NCBI RefSeq assembly: GCF_023509015.1
Contig: NZ_CP094975.1
Span: 2,117,501-2,181,500 of the forward strand
DNA from: Pseudomonas abieticivorans
GTDB taxonomy: Bacteria > Pseudomonadota > Gammaproteobacteria > Pseudomonadales > Pseudomonadaceae
Length of the DNA stretch: 64,000 nucleotides
Direction of reading: 5' to 3'
In this document: positions 1 to 15,333 of the stretch, piece after piece
Position numbering within the stretch: position 1 is the stretch's first letter
How the letters are laid out: each line of letters opens with the position of its first letter
Made by a program: the position numbers and the translations under genes
The notes under the pieces: generated by a model
Told to the model about the DNA's origin: nothing
Database searches by the model: none
The model's input: the letters and a program-made list of their open reading frames with translations, nothing else

Positions 1-1368
1 GCGCTCCACGGTAGTGAAGGGGTTGTCGGCACCGCTGCTGGAGGTGGTGTAACTGCCCGTTTGAAACGGCACGTTCTGCCCCACCAAAATCTCTGCCTGC
101 TGGTTATCCAGGGTCAACAGGCTCGGGGTGGAGAGTAGATTGCTGTGGCTGTTGCTGGCCAGGGCGCTGACCAGCACGCCAAAACGGTCGCTGCCCACGC
201 CCAACACCGCCCCTTGCGGCCATATGAGCTCGCCCTTGCCGAACAGGTTGCCAGGGCTTATGCCAGCGCCTGGAAAGTTGATACCGCCGCTGACATCACC
301 ACGGTTCAAGCCCCACTGCACGCCTAACGCCTCACTGACGTCACCGGACACCTCGACGATCGCCGCCTGGATCAGCACCTGAGCGCGCGGCTGGTCAAGT
401 TGCTGGACGATCCGCGCCAGGGTTCGCAGTTGCGCTGGCTCGGCAATCAGCACCAGGGCGTTCTGGCTTTCATCGGCGCGTACCAGCACCTCGCTGGCGG
501 CCGCCAGCGGCGCCTTGCCTACGCCAGGGTTAGCCACCTGGCCCATGCGCTGCGCCACTGAATCGAGCACTTCGGCCAACTGCCCGGCATCGCCGTGACG
601 CAAGCGCAGCACCAGCGAGTTGTCTGCCTTGTCGTTGGCCGGGGTGTCCAGCGAGCGAGCCAGGCCGACCAGGCGGCGACGCGCCTGATCACTGCCAATG
701 ACCAGCAGGCGATTGCCGCGGGTGTCGGCAATCACTTGGCCCATGCCTTCGCCAACCGCCTTGCCGGGTGAAGGTTCGAGCAACTTGGCCACCTCGCTGG
801 CCAGGCCATGGCGCAGCTCCAGCACTTCATGGGACAGGTTGGCGCCCGAGTCGAGTTGGCGCACCAAGGCTTCGAGGCGCCTGACATTGCTTGCGCTGTC
901 GGTCATGACCAAGGCATTGGCCGACGGCAGCGAGCCGATGTAGCCGTTGGCCGAAACCAGGGGCCGCAGCAGGCTGGCGATGTCTGCCGCCACGGCGGTA
1001 TGCAGCGGTATCACCCGGGTGGTGAAATGCGCGCTGGCGGGCTGCACGCCGCCCCACCCCTTGGCTTCGCCCGCCGGAATGACCAGCAGGCGATCACCCT
1101 CATCGATAGCGGCAAAGCCATTGGCCTCCAGTACCGAGTGGAACAGTTGGCGCACGCCTTCACGGTCCAGCTGCTGCTCGGACATCACGGTAATGCGGCC
1201 TTTCACCCGCGGATCCAGCACAACGGTAACGCCAAGGATCGCCGAGACCTCATGGACCACGTCGCGCAACTCGGCATCCTTCATTGACAGCTGCCAACGG
1301 CGGTCATCGGCAGATGCCAGGCCGACAAACATCAGCAAGGCCAACAGGTACCCGCGGGGCATGTTCAT
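1..1368 (-). CDS. gspD: Type II secretion secretin GspD-like, 3' part outside the window
   Basis: This would be the outer-membrane secretin of a type II secretion system, the channel through which folded periplasmic proteins leave the cell. The reading frame is open from the ATG at 1368 to the window edge (456 codons); GspD proteins are usually about 600-750 residues, so the end of the secretin core and the S-domain are missing. The protein starts with a short signal peptide (cleavage expected after LASA) without a lipobox cysteine. Next comes an N0 domain (about 24-95; WQLSMKDAELRDVVHEVSA) and repeated N1-N3 ring domains with RVIPLHTA- and LRHG-type strands. The start of the secretin core follows (RAQVLIQAAIVEVSG, LLSTPSLLTLDNQQAEILVG, VPFQTGSYT). 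It lies downstream of the gspC-like gene, consistent with the usual gspC-gspD order. PilQ at 13.2-15.3 kb is a separate secretin for type IV pili. I cannot assign it to the Xcp or Hxc subtype. Confidence 0.9.
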   Translation of the reverse strand, partial: MNMPRGYLLALLMFVGLASADDRRWQLSMKDAELRDVVHEVSAILGVTVVLDPRVKGRITVMSEQQLDREGVRQLFHSVLEANGFAAIDEGDRLLVIPAGEAKGWGGVQPASAHFTTRVIPLHTAVAADIASLLRPLVSANGYIGSLPSANALVMTDSASNVRRLEALVRQLDSGANLSHEVLELRHGLASEVAKLLEPSPGKAVGEGMGQVIADTRGNRLLVIGSDQARRRLVGLARSLDTPANDKADNSLVLRLRHGDAGQLAEVLDSVAQRMGQVANPGVGKAPLAAASEVLVRADESQNALVLIAEPAQLRTLARIVQQLDQPRAQVLIQAAIVEVSGDVSEALGVQWGLNRGDVSGGINFPGAGISPGNLFGKGELIWPQGAVLGVGSDRFGVLVSALASNSHSNLLSTPSLLTLDNQQAEILVGQNVPFQTGSYTTSSSGADNPFTTVER

Positions 1369-1479
1369 GGGGGGCTCGATACAGGCGCGGCAGTGGGCCA
1401 CAAATGGACGGGAGGGTTGTTCACTGCTGGCATGGCTGCGCTCAACCATACAGTGGCCGGTTGCAGCCCCAGGCGCTGT

Positions 1480-1893
1480 TCACGACTTGTCTTGCCAGAG
1501 CACCACACGCCCGGCTTCCACTCGTCGCAGCCGGGCACCACCCGGCAAGGCATCGCCCACCCGGTACCATTGCTCGGTACCTGCATGGGCCATGAGCGCG
1601 GCAGGCTGGCCACCGTGCGAGGCAACCGTAGCTTTCAAGACGACACCACCACCCTGCACCTCGGCCTGCTCTGCCAGGCCCAGCACCGCCGCGATGGCCT
1701 GCCCCTGAAAAGCGACAGGCTCGGCGGCTGGCACAGGCTCTGGTGGCGCTATTGCCGTGGCCGAGCGGCGCCCCCCTTCTTGCCAGGCCAGCCAACCGGC
1801 CTGCCCCAACACCACCATCGGCAAGATCAGCAACAAGGCACGGGGCAATGCCCGCCAACAGCGACGGGCATACAGGGCGGCGATCACCCGCAT
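1480..1893 (-). CDS. gspC: GspC-like inner-membrane protein of type II secretion (short form)
   Basis: Predicted bitopic inner-membrane protein of 137 residues. A basic N-terminus precedes one membrane segment at about 17-36 (ALPRALLLILPMVVLGQAGW). A proline/alanine linker follows, then a single periplasmic HR-type domain (about 60-137; FQGQAIAAVLGLAEQ, YRVGDALPGGARLRRVEAGRVVL). In GspC proteins this domain contacts the N0 domain of the secretin. The protein ends straight after the HR domain, so the C-terminal PDZ or coiled-coil found in longer GspC proteins is absent; short versions are known in some Pseudomonas systems. The ATG lies only 6 nt after the stop of the LPMO gene, and gspD starts 111 nt downstream, so the three genes look co-transcribed. 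No other type II genes are visible; they may lie to the left of the window. Confidence 0.75.
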   Translation of the reverse strand: MRVIAALYARRCWRALPRALLLILPMVVLGQAGWLAWQEGGRRSATAIAPPEPVPAAEPVAFQGQAIAAVLGLAEQAEVQGGGVVLKATVASHGGQPAALMAHAGTEQWYRVGDALPGGARLRRVEAGRVVLWQDKS

Positions 1894-1899
1894 GGGCGC

Positions 1900-3351
1900 T
1901 TATCGCTCCAGCCAGGCCTGCGTCCAGGCAAACCCTATGCCTGGTTCATACTGAGTGGCGGAGGCGTTGTAGCTATTGCACCAACTTGCCAGTTGGTCGG
2001 ACTTGCACTCGTACACCTTGCCATTCTTCGGTTGCAGTACCAGGGTTGCGCCCTTGTAGGTACCAAGCCCCTGCGGGAAAACATGCTCGTAAGCGCTGTC
2101 CTCGCCGGTCAGTTGCACCGTCTTCAGGTCCTGCAGGTTAATGCGCTCATCCTCGCTCGTGGCCACCAGCTTGATGTTATGCAGACCCGGCCGGCTGCCA
2201 ACCCTGACGGTCAGGTTCGCGGTGGTGGCATCGACCACCTGGCTCTGCTTGCCGACCTGCTTGGCGTCCTGATCGAAAACAGTCACCTCGACCAGCAATT
2301 TGCGATTAGTGGCCACGCTGAAGTCGATATCTACCTGGCCCTTGACCAGTTCGTACTCCGCTTGCAGGTTTTCCAGGCGAGCAAATGCATCGGGGTCGCC
2401 CACCAGGTCAAAACGTGTGGCGTATGAGGTGATGCCGCTTTCCGGCTTCGCAAAGAAGGCATTGAGCCCTCGAATGGGTTCGATGTTGCCCTGCTGGTCC
2501 CGCACGCCCGCACGCACCAGGGGATGTTGGTCGTTGACCTTGTTGGCCAGGGCCAGGCTCCAGTTATCGGCCACGCCATCTTGCGCCGACAGGATCGGCA
2601 GGGTGACCGTGTACTGGTCATTTTCGACACCGCCGACAAACGCCCTGGCGACCACTGCGTCACCCGCGATCAGGGGCCGCAGTGGCCCCAGCGCGCCCAA
2701 TTGCTTCCAGCCATCGTCAAAACCATCGGCCTGGATGTTGACGTCAACCGCCTTGTGGAAGGCCATCGGCGTGTCGTCCACCGTCCACACGCCGTAGATC
2801 ACATGGTAACCATTGCGATCGCCGGGTAGTTGGCAGCGATGCTTTTCGAAGAGGTTGCCATTGTCCTTGGCGGGCATGGCACCGTTGAGCTCCACTTTGC
2901 AGAAAGGCGCCAAGTCGAAGGAAGCACGCGCCAGCGGCACATTGGGGTTCCAACCAACCTTGGTGATGAAATACTCGAAGCGCGTCGCTTTATGGGCAGT
3001 GGTGAAATACCAGTCGAACTCGATCGCGCGGTCCTGCACTTCAAACTGATGCCAGCGCGAGGAGGACTGAATGTTCATGGCGGCGAAATTGTTGGCCCCG
3101 CCGCTGACGAGCTCGCCATCCTTGATGGGCGAGTTTGGAAAGCCCTTGGTGGTTTCACCCACGCTTTGCGGCTCGTCGGCTGCCGCGCCACAACCGCTGT
3201 TCAGTGGTGGCGTACCGCGACAAGCGAAGTCCCGCGACGGCGGGCTGCTGATGTAGCCATGGGCCGCTGCCTGCTGGCTGGCCAGCAAAAGGGCCGAGAG
3301 AGAAACCAGCGCGGCAATGCCGGCGCCTTTGCGTAGGTAAGTGGTTGGCAT
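1900..3351 (-). CDS. gbpA: Secreted chitin-active lytic polysaccharide monooxygenase (AA10, GbpA-like)
   Basis: Copper-dependent oxidase that cleaves crystalline chitin, or a GbpA-type chitin-binding colonisation factor (483 residues). The signal peptide ends at AAA-His31, so the mature protein starts with the histidine needed for the copper brace. The second brace histidine is His120 in FTTAHKATRFEYFITK, and the axial Phe is in MAFHKAVDVNI. The second-shell Glu is in DEPQSVG. The AA10 domain covers about 31-205. GbpA-type linker domains fill about 210-415. The C-terminus (about 430-483; YECKSDQLASWCNSY, YEPGIGFAWTQAW) is a type-3 chitin-binding module. Its stop is 6 nt before gspC. In P. aeruginosa the AA10 protein CbpD is a type II secretion substrate, so this protein is probably cargo of the adjacent system. 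The family call is firm; secretion by this particular system is inference. Confidence 0.93.
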   Translation of the reverse strand: MPTTYLRKGAGIAALVSLSALLLASQQAAAHGYISSPPSRDFACRGTPPLNSGCGAAADEPQSVGETTKGFPNSPIKDGELVSGGANNFAAMNIQSSSRWHQFEVQDRAIEFDWYFTTAHKATRFEYFITKVGWNPNVPLARASFDLAPFCKVELNGAMPAKDNGNLFEKHRCQLPGDRNGYHVIYGVWTVDDTPMAFHKAVDVNIQADGFDDGWKQLGALGPLRPLIAGDAVVARAFVGGVENDQYTVTLPILSAQDGVADNWSLALANKVNDQHPLVRAGVRDQQGNIEPIRGLNAFFAKPESGITSYATRFDLVGDPDAFARLENLQAEYELVKGQVDIDFSVATNRKLLVEVTVFDQDAKQVGKQSQVVDATTANLTVRVGSRPGLHNIKLVATSEDERINLQDLKTVQLTGEDSAYEHVFPQGLGTYKGATLVLQPKNGKVYECKSDQLASWCNSYNASATQYEPGIGFAWTQAWLER

Positions 3352-3412
3352 CGTGAGATTCCCTGATGATGCACCACCAGTAACCGCAGAAACATGCGAT
3401 CTCGTTCAAGTT

Positions 3413-3424
3413 AGTGCATGCACT
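3413..3424. promoter_or_regulatory. Perfect 12-bp palindrome upstream of the LPMO gene
   Basis: AGTGCATGCACT, about 60 nt before the LPMO start codon. Its position and symmetry would fit a small operator. There is no experimental or family evidence for a regulator, and a 12-bp palindrome can occur by chance. Confidence 0.25.
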
Positions 3425-3532
3425 GGGATTCTAGGGAGGGGGCGCCGGGCAATCAGTCAGGCCGATCCGACCACAAACAGGAAACTTCTGAATGGAGCGT
3501 AGGAGAATGGCCCAGACCGGCGACCACCAAGC

Positions 3533-3558
3533 AAAACGGCCGCAAGCGCGGCCGTTTT
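3533..3558 (-). terminator. Rho-independent terminator after gltD
   Basis: An 11-bp perfect GC-rich stem (AAAACGGCCGC / GCGGCCGTTTT) with a 4-nt loop, 15 nt after the gltD stop. The stem has A and T runs on its two flanks, so it could act in both directions. It separates gltBD from the LPMO/type II secretion genes. Confidence 0.8.
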
Positions 3559-3572
3559 GAGTCAAGCGCGTC

Positions 3573-5060
<1,488 letters not shown>

Positions 5061-5079
5061 TCAACACTGCCCAGCTTCT

Positions 5080-5102
5080 AGCTTGCAGCTTAAAGCTTGC
5101 AG

Positions 5103-5104
<2 letters not shown>
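5080..5104. repeat. Tandem direct repeat AGCTTGCAGCT overlapping the gltB stop
   Basis: Two exact copies of AGCTTGCAGCT separated by TAA. The right copy (5094-5104) overlaps the gltB stop codon at 5103-5105. This is an AGCTTG-type short repeat inserted at the very end of gltB. Confidence 0.5.
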
Positions 5105-9551
<4,447 letters not shown>

Positions 9552-9715
9552 AGACACTTTCTCACCAGGCTGCCTCCGTTAGAGGCAAATTTCTTTTCAA
9601 TTCAACCGCTTACCAACCGCGCCGAACGTACGCCAGCTTTGCAGGGGCAAAAGGGAGGTCATTGTACACAGCGACAGGGTCGCCCACAAATTTAGCGACG
9701 AAACCGCGTAAATTC

Positions 9716-9763
9716 ATGTCGCATTTCTGAATGTTTTTAAGCGACATGTCGTGATAGCGACAT
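9716..9763. promoter_or_regulatory. Repeated GCGACAT / ATGTCGC motifs upstream of gltB
   Basis: ATGTCGC at 9716-9722 faces GCGACAT at 9741-9747, and a second GCGACAT lies at 9757-9763. A looser GCGACA/GGTCGC pair lies further towards gltB at 9671-9682. This spaced half-site pattern, 120-210 nt from the gltB start, looks like a regulator-binding array. The regulator is unknown. Confidence 0.35.
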
Positions 9764-9832
9764 TTGCTTGAGTCTGAAGCTTATCAGCCTGGACAGCAAT
9801 AGCGGGTAGCCATAAACCGTCTGGGACGCAAA

Positions 9833-9859
9833 AGCCTGCCGCGGTTTACGCAGCAGGCT
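9833..9859 (-). terminator. Terminator after damX
   Basis: AGCCTGC / GCAGGCT stem with a 13-nt loop. Read on the minus strand it is followed by TTTT. It lies about 55 nt after the damX stop. Confidence 0.6.
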
Positions 9860-9913
9860 CTGGTTCGTTTCAGGAGACGCTCAGCGGTAGGCGGGGATGG
9901 TGCCAACCGACAT

Positions 9914-11518
9914 TTAGCGAGCCGCCGACAGTTCCTGTTGAACGCTGGCGACTGTCCGAGGCCAAGGTTTACCAGCCTGGACCTTCGCTGGCAAGTTCTT
10001 GATTGCCGCAACCGCTGCATCGCGGTTGGCAAAACTGCCGTAGGTAATCACGTACAGGGGTTTGCCCTGCAGGGTTTTCTTGAAGTAACGGTACTCGCCG
10101 CCCTGCTCGCGCACGTAGGTTTGGGCCGTGGCTTCGGAGCTTGTGCCAAGGATCTGCACCACGTAGTTACCCGGCGCCTGGGCGGTGTACCACCCACCGC
10201 CGGCCACGGCTTTGGCCACTGGCTTCTCGGCGGCCTTGGCTGGCGCAGGCTTCTCTGCAGCGGCAACGTGCGCAGGCTTGGCGGCCGGGGCGGGTGCGGG
10301 CTTGGCGGCGGCCACAGGCGCTGCTGGGCGCGGCGCCGGGGTTGGCAGCGGCACTGGCGTTGGCGCAGGGCCTGCCTGCACGCCAGGTGGTGGAGCGGTG
10401 GTGGTCACCGTGGGTGGCTGCAGCGCAGTATTGGCCGCAAGGGTGTTTTCTTCGCCATCACCGGAGCCGGTGGCATCGGCCAGCGGGCCGCGCATGACGG
10501 GTTGCGACTGGCCGACCAACGGCAGTGGCATGGGCTTGGAGGAACCCGCGAATTCGATCGCCGGGCCGCCGTCCTGATTAGCCTGGGCGTTACCCGGCGT
10601 GCCTTGGCCCAGCGGCAACTGTGCCTGCTCGGTAGCGGGCGCGGCCGGGGTAGTGGGCGCCTTGTTGCGACCCGGAAGCAAAGCAGCCGCGGCCACTGCG
10701 ACGACAACGACCGCAGTCAGTGCCAGTACGTGTTTTTTTGGCATTTTGAACCCCATAGATGGACGCTTCACCGCCGAGCGGCTTGCGATCATGGCCTCGA
10801 TCATTGCATCGCGGGCGACCTGGTTGATTGCGCCAGGCCAGCCTTCGGAATTCTCATGAATATCGGCAATCTGATCATTGGTGAACAACTGAATCCCTTG
10901 ACCGGCCCCTTCCAGACGCTGGGCCAGGTACTCGCGGGTTTCATCGACGCTATACGGTTGCAGCTCGATAACATGGAAGCGTTCCTGCTCGCCTGCCAGG
11001 GTTTCCAGGCCGTCGATGACCGTGGCCTCGCCAAACAGGAACACGTGCGGGCGACCTTCCGGCGTACCGGCTGCCAACGTCAGCAGGGCTTCGAGTGCGG
11101 AATGCTCAAGTTGTTCCGCATCGTCCACCAGCAAATACACTTCCTGGCCAGTGAGTGCCAGTTGCACCACCTGCGAGAGGATTTGCGTGGTATCGGCCTG
11201 CTGTACGTTCAACGCCTGGGCGATCTGGCCCAGGACGCTGCCGGCATCACCCGCACCACGTGCGGAAATGACCACGCTTTGCACCGACTGCTTGTTGGTG
11301 CTGGCGACCAGGGCCTGGCGCAGCAGGGTCTTGCCGCTGCCCTGAGGCCCGGTGACCACCAGCAGCAACTGGCTGTAGCGCGCCAGGTGGTGCAACTGCC
11401 CCAGTACCGGTTTGCGCTGGGCCGGGAAGAACTTGAAGCCAGGCACCCGCGCAGCGAAGGGGTCATGATCCAACTGGAAGTGGCCCAGGAAGGCCTCATC
11501 GGCATGCAGACTTGTCAT
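9914..11518 (-). CDS. damX: DamX-like AAA ATPase / SPOR-domain septal protein
   Basis: Predicted inner-membrane protein of 534 residues, probably acting at the division septum. The cytoplasmic N-terminus is an ExeA/AAA-type ATPase with Walker A GPQGSGKT at 57-64 and Walker B VYLLVDDAE at about 127-135. One membrane segment follows at about 263-282. A long Pro/Ala-rich periplasmic linker leads to a C-terminal SPOR domain (about 455-525; YVVQILGTSSEATAQTYV, KPLYVITYGSFANRDAAVAA) that binds denuded peptidoglycan. It starts 16 nt after aroB and is probably in the same transcript. The ATPase-plus-SPOR layout is usual for pseudomonads, whereas E. coli DamX lacks the ATPase. The exact function is inferred from domains and position. 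Confidence 0.88.
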   Translation of the reverse strand: MTSLHADEAFLGHFQLDHDPFAARVPGFKFFPAQRKPVLGQLHHLARYSQLLLVVTGPQGSGKTLLRQALVASTNKQSVQSVVISARGAGDAGSVLGQIAQALNVQQADTTQILSQVVQLALTGQEVYLLVDDAEQLEHSALEALLTLAAGTPEGRPHVFLFGEATVIDGLETLAGEQERFHVIELQPYSVDETREYLAQRLEGAGQGIQLFTNDQIADIHENSEGWPGAINQVARDAMIEAMIASRSAVKRPSMGFKMPKKHVLALTAVVVVAVAAAALLPGRNKAPTTPAAPATEQAQLPLGQGTPGNAQANQDGGPAIEFAGSSKPMPLPLVGQSQPVMRGPLADATGSGDGEENTLAANTALQPPTVTTTAPPPGVQAGPAPTPVPLPTPAPRPAAPVAAAKPAPAPAAKPAHVAAAEKPAPAKAAEKPVAKAVAGGGWYTAQAPGNYVVQILGTSSEATAQTYVREQGGEYRYFKKTLQGKPLYVITYGSFANRDAAVAAIKNLPAKVQAGKPWPRTVASVQQELSAAR

Positions 11519-11534
11519 GGAGCTCTCATTAACC

Positions 11535-12632
11535 TCAAAGCGGAGCCGCGATGGCGTGGTAATCCGCCGCCAGCGTGGCTTGAAGAACCTCTTGCGGATA
11601 GTCGTCGGTCACCACGGCCTCGCCGATGTGACGCAACAACACCAGGCGCATACGGCCGTCGATCACTTTCTTGTCGATGGCCATGTGCTGCAGAAAATCG
11701 GCAGGTGTCATTTCCTGCGGCGGTACCACCGGCAAGCCGGCGCGCTTCATCAAACGGATACCGCGGTCGCGCGCCTGCTGGCTGATCCAGCCCAGGCGCA
11801 TGGACATTTCCAGCGCCATGGCCGTGCCGGCGGCAACTGCCTCACCATGCAGCCACACACCATACCCCATCTGGGTCTCGATGGCGTGGCCGAAGGTGTG
11901 GCCCAAATTCAGGGTGGCGCGCACGCCAGTCTCGCGCTCATCGGCATTCACCACGGCGGCCTTGGCCTCGCAGGAGCGCTTGATGGCGACCGTCAGGGCC
12001 GCCTGGTCAACCGCGCGCAGGGCCTCGACATTGTCCTCCAGCCAGGCCAGGAAAGGCTCGTCGCAAATCAGCCCGTACTTGATCACCTCGGCCAGGCCCG
12101 CGGACAGTTCACGCGGCGGCAGGGTTTTCAAGGTGCCGGTATCGATCAGCACGGCTTGCGGCTGATAGAAGGCGCCGACCATATTCTTGCCCAGCGGGTG
12201 GTTGATGCCGGTCTTGCCGCCCACCGACGAATCGACTTGGGACAACAGGGTAGTCGGGATCTGGATAAAGTCGATGCCGCGCTGATAGCAGGCCGCGGCA
12301 AAACCGGCCATGTCACCGATCACACCGCCACCCAGGGCAATAATGGTGGCGCGACGGTCCAGGCGTGCGGTCAGCAGCGCGTCGAAAATGGTCTGCAGGG
12401 TTTCCCAATTCTTGTGCGCCTCACCATCGGGCAACACCACCGGCACCACCGAGTAGGCTCCCAGGGAGCCGGTCAGTGTTTCAAGGTAGAGGGGCGCGAC
12501 CGTCTCGTTGGAAACGATGGCCACCTGGCGGCCACGAATATGCGGCGCCAGCAACTGCGCCTGGCCCAGCAGGCCTTCGCCGATATGGATGGGGTAGCTG
12601 CGCTCGCCCAGTTCAACCTTGATTGTCTGCAT
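11535..12632 (-). CDS. aroB: 3-dehydroquinate synthase
   Basis: Second enzyme of the shikimate pathway (365 residues). It converts DAHP to 3-dehydroquinate using NAD and a divalent metal. Family motifs are visible: [10 protein letters not shown], the nucleotide-binding [34 protein letters not shown], and the metal-binding HTFGHAIE. The ATG gives [15 protein letters not shown], a normal family start. It lies 59 nt downstream of aroK and is followed by damX; this aroK-aroB-damX order is conserved in gamma-proteobacteria. Confidence 0.97.
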   Translation of the reverse strand: MQTIKVELGERSYPIHIGEGLLGQAQLLAPHIRGRQVAIVSNETVAPLYLETLTGSLGAYSVVPVVLPDGEAHKNWETLQTIFDALLTARLDRRATIIALGGGVIGDMAGFAAACYQRGIDFIQIPTTLLSQVDSSVGGKTGINHPLGKNMVGAFYQPQAVLIDTGTLKTLPPRELSAGLAEVIKYGLICDEPFLAWLEDNVEALRAVDQAALTVAIKRSCEAKAAVVNADERETGVRATLNLGHTFGHAIETQMGYGVWLHGEAVAAGTAMALEMSMRLGWISQQARDRGIRLMKRAGLPVVPPQEMTPADFLQHMAIDKKVIDGRMRLVLLRHIGEAVVTDDYPQEVLQATLAADYHAIAAPL

Positions 12633-12691
12633 GTGTCCCCACAGTGAAGCCGGGCGCTAGCGCCCTGTCTCAGAATAGAAAGGCCCGGGCG

Positions 12692-13210
12692 TTACCGTGG
12701 CGGCAACTGCTGCAGGCGCTCCAGAATATCCAATACCACCATGCGCGGCGGGCGTTCGTCGGTTTCGACCACCAGGTCCGCGATCTCGCGGTACAGCGGG
12801 TCGCGGATTTCCAGCAAGGCGCGCAACGTGGCCTCGGGGTTGGCGGTACGCAGCAACGGGCGATTGCGATCGCGTGCGGTACGGCCGACCTGCTGTTCGA
12901 CCGAGGCATGCAGATACACCACGCGACCGCCGGCATGCAGCGCCTCGCGATTTTTATCGCGCATCACCGCACCACCGCCGGTCGCAAGGACCAGGCCGTC
13001 GTGTTCGCATAGTTCGATCAGCATGGCCTGTTCGCGGTCACGAAAACCCACTTCACCCTCTTGATCGAAGATCCATGGAATATTGGCGCCCGTGCGCTGT
13101 TCGATTTCCTTGTCGGAATCCTTGAACGGCAACCGAAGCTCTTTGGCCAGCAATCGACCGATGGTGCTTTTGCCAGCACCCATCGGTCCAACAAGTATCA
13201 AATTTCGCAC
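12692..13210 (-). CDS. aroK: Shikimate kinase I
   Basis: Phosphorylates shikimate with ATP in aromatic amino-acid synthesis (172 residues, normal size). Walker A GPMGAGKS is at 8-15. The shikimate-binding [11 protein letters not shown], the FRDRE arginines and the GGGAV motif are present, as is the lid region with RDRNRP. It begins 4 nt after pilQ, the widespread pilMNOPQ-aroK-aroB arrangement, so it is probably also transcribed from the pilus promoter. Confidence 0.97.
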   Translation of the reverse strand: MRNLILVGPMGAGKSTIGRLLAKELRLPFKDSDKEIEQRTGANIPWIFDQEGEVGFRDREQAMLIELCEHDGLVLATGGGAVMRDKNREALHAGGRVVYLHASVEQQVGRTARDRNRPLLRTANPEATLRALLEIRDPLYREIADLVVETDERPPRMVVLDILERLQQLPPR

Positions 13211-13214
13211 AGAA

Positions 13215-15299
13215 TCAACGACTCACAGCAATCGCCTGGTTATTCATGATACGCGGTGTCAAGAATACCAACAGCTCGGATTTTGCTTCCGACACAGTAT
13301 CGTTGCGGAAAAGGCGGCCAACATAAGGCACATCGCCCAAAAATGGCACCTTTTCTACAGTTTTTGTTTGGGTGTTGGAGAATACCCCACCAATCACTAT
13401 GGTTTCACCGTCATTGATCAGGACTTTGGCGTTCACCTCGTTCTTTTTGATCGGCGGCTGCCCAAGCACTTCATTCAGGTAGTCAGGCTCATCCTTGGTG
13501 ACCTTCACTTCCATGATGATGCGGTTGTCCGGGGTGATCTGCGGGGTCACCTCCAGCGACAGCGCAGCCTCCTTGAACATCACCGACGTGGCGCCGCTGG
13601 AGCTGGACTCCTGGTACGGCACTTCGGTGCCCTTGAGGATCTTGGCGGTCTCTTTGTCGGAGGTCACCACCTTGGGTTGCGACACCACCTCGCCGTTACC
13701 GGTTTTTTCCATGGCCGTCAGTTCAAGGTCCAGCAATACGTTGTTGGTCACGAAGCCCAGGCCAATGCCGGAGGTAGCATTGGAAGCCCCCAGGTCGACG
13801 AACGGCGTGGTGGTACCGGCTGCGGTGGTGGTGCTCGTGGTGCTGCTGCCACCGTACGCAGTGAAATTACTGTTGCCGGAGGTATTGCTCTGGCCGCCCC
13901 AACGCACGCCCAGGCTCTTGTCGTAATCGACGTTGGCCTCCACGATACGCGCCTCGATCATCACCTGGCGCACCGGGATGTCCAGTTGGGCGACGATGCG
14001 GCGCAGTTCGTCCAGGCTTTCCTGGGTTTGATAGGCGATGATGCTGTTGGTGCGATCATCGACGGTGATCGACCCACGCTCCTCGGTTTTACCCGCCTTG
14101 CCGGAATTGGTCACCGACTGGAACAGCTTGGCGATGTCGGCCGCCTTAGCGTAGTTCACCTGCAGCAATTCCCGACGCAGCGGCGCCAGCTCCTGGATCT
14201 GCTTTTGCGACTCCAGCTCCTGGCGTTCGCGCGCGGCGATCTCTTCAGCCGGCGCCACCAACAACACGTTGCCAACCTTGCGCTTGTCCAGCCCCTTGGT
14301 TTTCAAGATCAGGTCCAGCGCCTGGTCCCAAGGCACGTTTTGCAGGCGTAAAGTGATGCCACCCTGCACGGTGTCACTGGCCACCAGGTTCAAGTGGGTG
14401 AAGTCGGCGATCAGTTGCAGCACCGAGCGCACGTCGATGTCCTGGAAGTTCAGCGACAGCTTCTCGCCGGTGTACACGAAATGCTCGGCATTGCGGCGGG
14501 TCACGTCTTCGTTGGTCAGCGGGCGCACGCTGATGGTCAGCTTGTTCTCAGTCTGGTAGGCGGAGTAGTCGAACGCGCCCACCGGCTCGATGACGATGCT
14601 GGCGTTGTCACCCGATGCGCTGGAGTTGACGAACTGCACCGGCGTGGCGAAATCCTTCACATCCAGCCGCACGCGCAGCGCTTCCGGCAGTTGGGTCTTG
14701 TTGAAGTTGACGCGGATCTGCCCGCCCTGCTCCTGGATATCCGGACTGATGGACGGGTCGGTCAGGTCGATGACGACGTTGCCCTCGCCCAGTTCGCCCC
14801 GCTGGAAGTCGACATTGCGGATGGCCCGGCCAGGCGGCACGGGCGCCTTGAACGCAACGGGCGCTGACGCAGCAGGCAAAGTGCGAGCCGGGGCCGCAGT
14901 GGCACCCTGCAGTTCCTTGGCACCTTGGCCGATCATCACATAGAGGTTGTTGCCATCGACCCGCGAGCTATAGGGCGCAAGGTTGGTCAGGTTAATGATC
15001 AGCCGGGTACGATCCTTGGCCTCGACCACCACCAGGCCGCGGGCATTGCCCACGCCCAGGTCACGGGTCTTGCTGGCCAGGCGGTTGACCACGCCGGGCA
15101 TGTCCAGGGCAATACGCGCCGGCTGCTCGGTGGTGTAGCCACGCGGCGCGATGGCCGGGCCGTCAAAGCCCAGCTTGAGCTCGACCCGATCACCGGGCAG
15201 CGCCGCGACGTCCAGGGTCTTGAGCGTCGTCGCCGCGACAATCGGCGAAACCAGCGCTATCCATAGCGAAATGCCGAAGGCTGAAAGAATCCTGTTCAT
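13215..15299 (-). CDS. pilQ: Type IV pilus secretin PilQ
   Basis: Outer-membrane secretin ring through which the type IV pilus passes (694 residues). A signal peptide (about 1-23) is followed by two AMIN-type peptidoglycan-binding domains (about 28-130 and 160-250). An STN/N0 domain follows (about 300-350; [20 protein letters not shown]), then an N1 domain and the secretin core (about 440-690). The core has [30 protein letters not shown], and the C-terminal [20 protein letters not shown] / LVFLTPRIM signature. A serine/threonine-rich stretch at about 480-500 is typical. It is last of the pilMNOPQ genes and is followed by aroK. Confidence 0.97.
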   Translation of the reverse strand: MNRILSAFGISLWIALVSPIVAATTLKTLDVAALPGDRVELKLGFDGPAIAPRGYTTEQPARIALDMPGVVNRLASKTRDLGVGNARGLVVVEAKDRTRLIINLTNLAPYSSRVDGNNLYVMIGQGAKELQGATAAPARTLPAASAPVAFKAPVPPGRAIRNVDFQRGELGEGNVVIDLTDPSISPDIQEQGGQIRVNFNKTQLPEALRVRLDVKDFATPVQFVNSSASGDNASIVIEPVGAFDYSAYQTENKLTISVRPLTNEDVTRRNAEHFVYTGEKLSLNFQDIDVRSVLQLIADFTHLNLVASDTVQGGITLRLQNVPWDQALDLILKTKGLDKRKVGNVLLVAPAEEIAARERQELESQKQIQELAPLRRELLQVNYAKAADIAKLFQSVTNSGKAGKTEERGSITVDDRTNSIIAYQTQESLDELRRIVAQLDIPVRQVMIEARIVEANVDYDKSLGVRWGGQSNTSGNSNFTAYGGSSTTSTTTAAGTTTPFVDLGASNATSGIGLGFVTNNVLLDLELTAMEKTGNGEVVSQPKVVTSDKETAKILKGTEVPYQESSSSGATSVMFKEAALSLEVTPQITPDNRIIMEVKVTKDEPDYLNEVLGQPPIKKNEVNAKVLINDGETIVIGGVFSNTQTKTVEKVPFLGDVPYVGRLFRNDTVSEAKSELLVFLTPRIMNNQAIAVSR

Positions 15300-15333
15300 T
15301 ATCGATTTCCACTATGCATGCTTGACCCGGTTC

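Larger units (their letters stand above)
9552..9913. other. Intergenic region between gltB and damX
   Basis: 362 nt without a credible gene. It holds the damX terminator (9833-9859) and a cluster of GCGACA/TGTCGC motifs (9671-9763) upstream of gltB. The open frames inside it have no recognisable product. Confidence 0.7.

Noticed and set aside
9938..11785. 615-codon plus-strand frame
   Set aside because: Antisense shadow of damX and the end of aroB.
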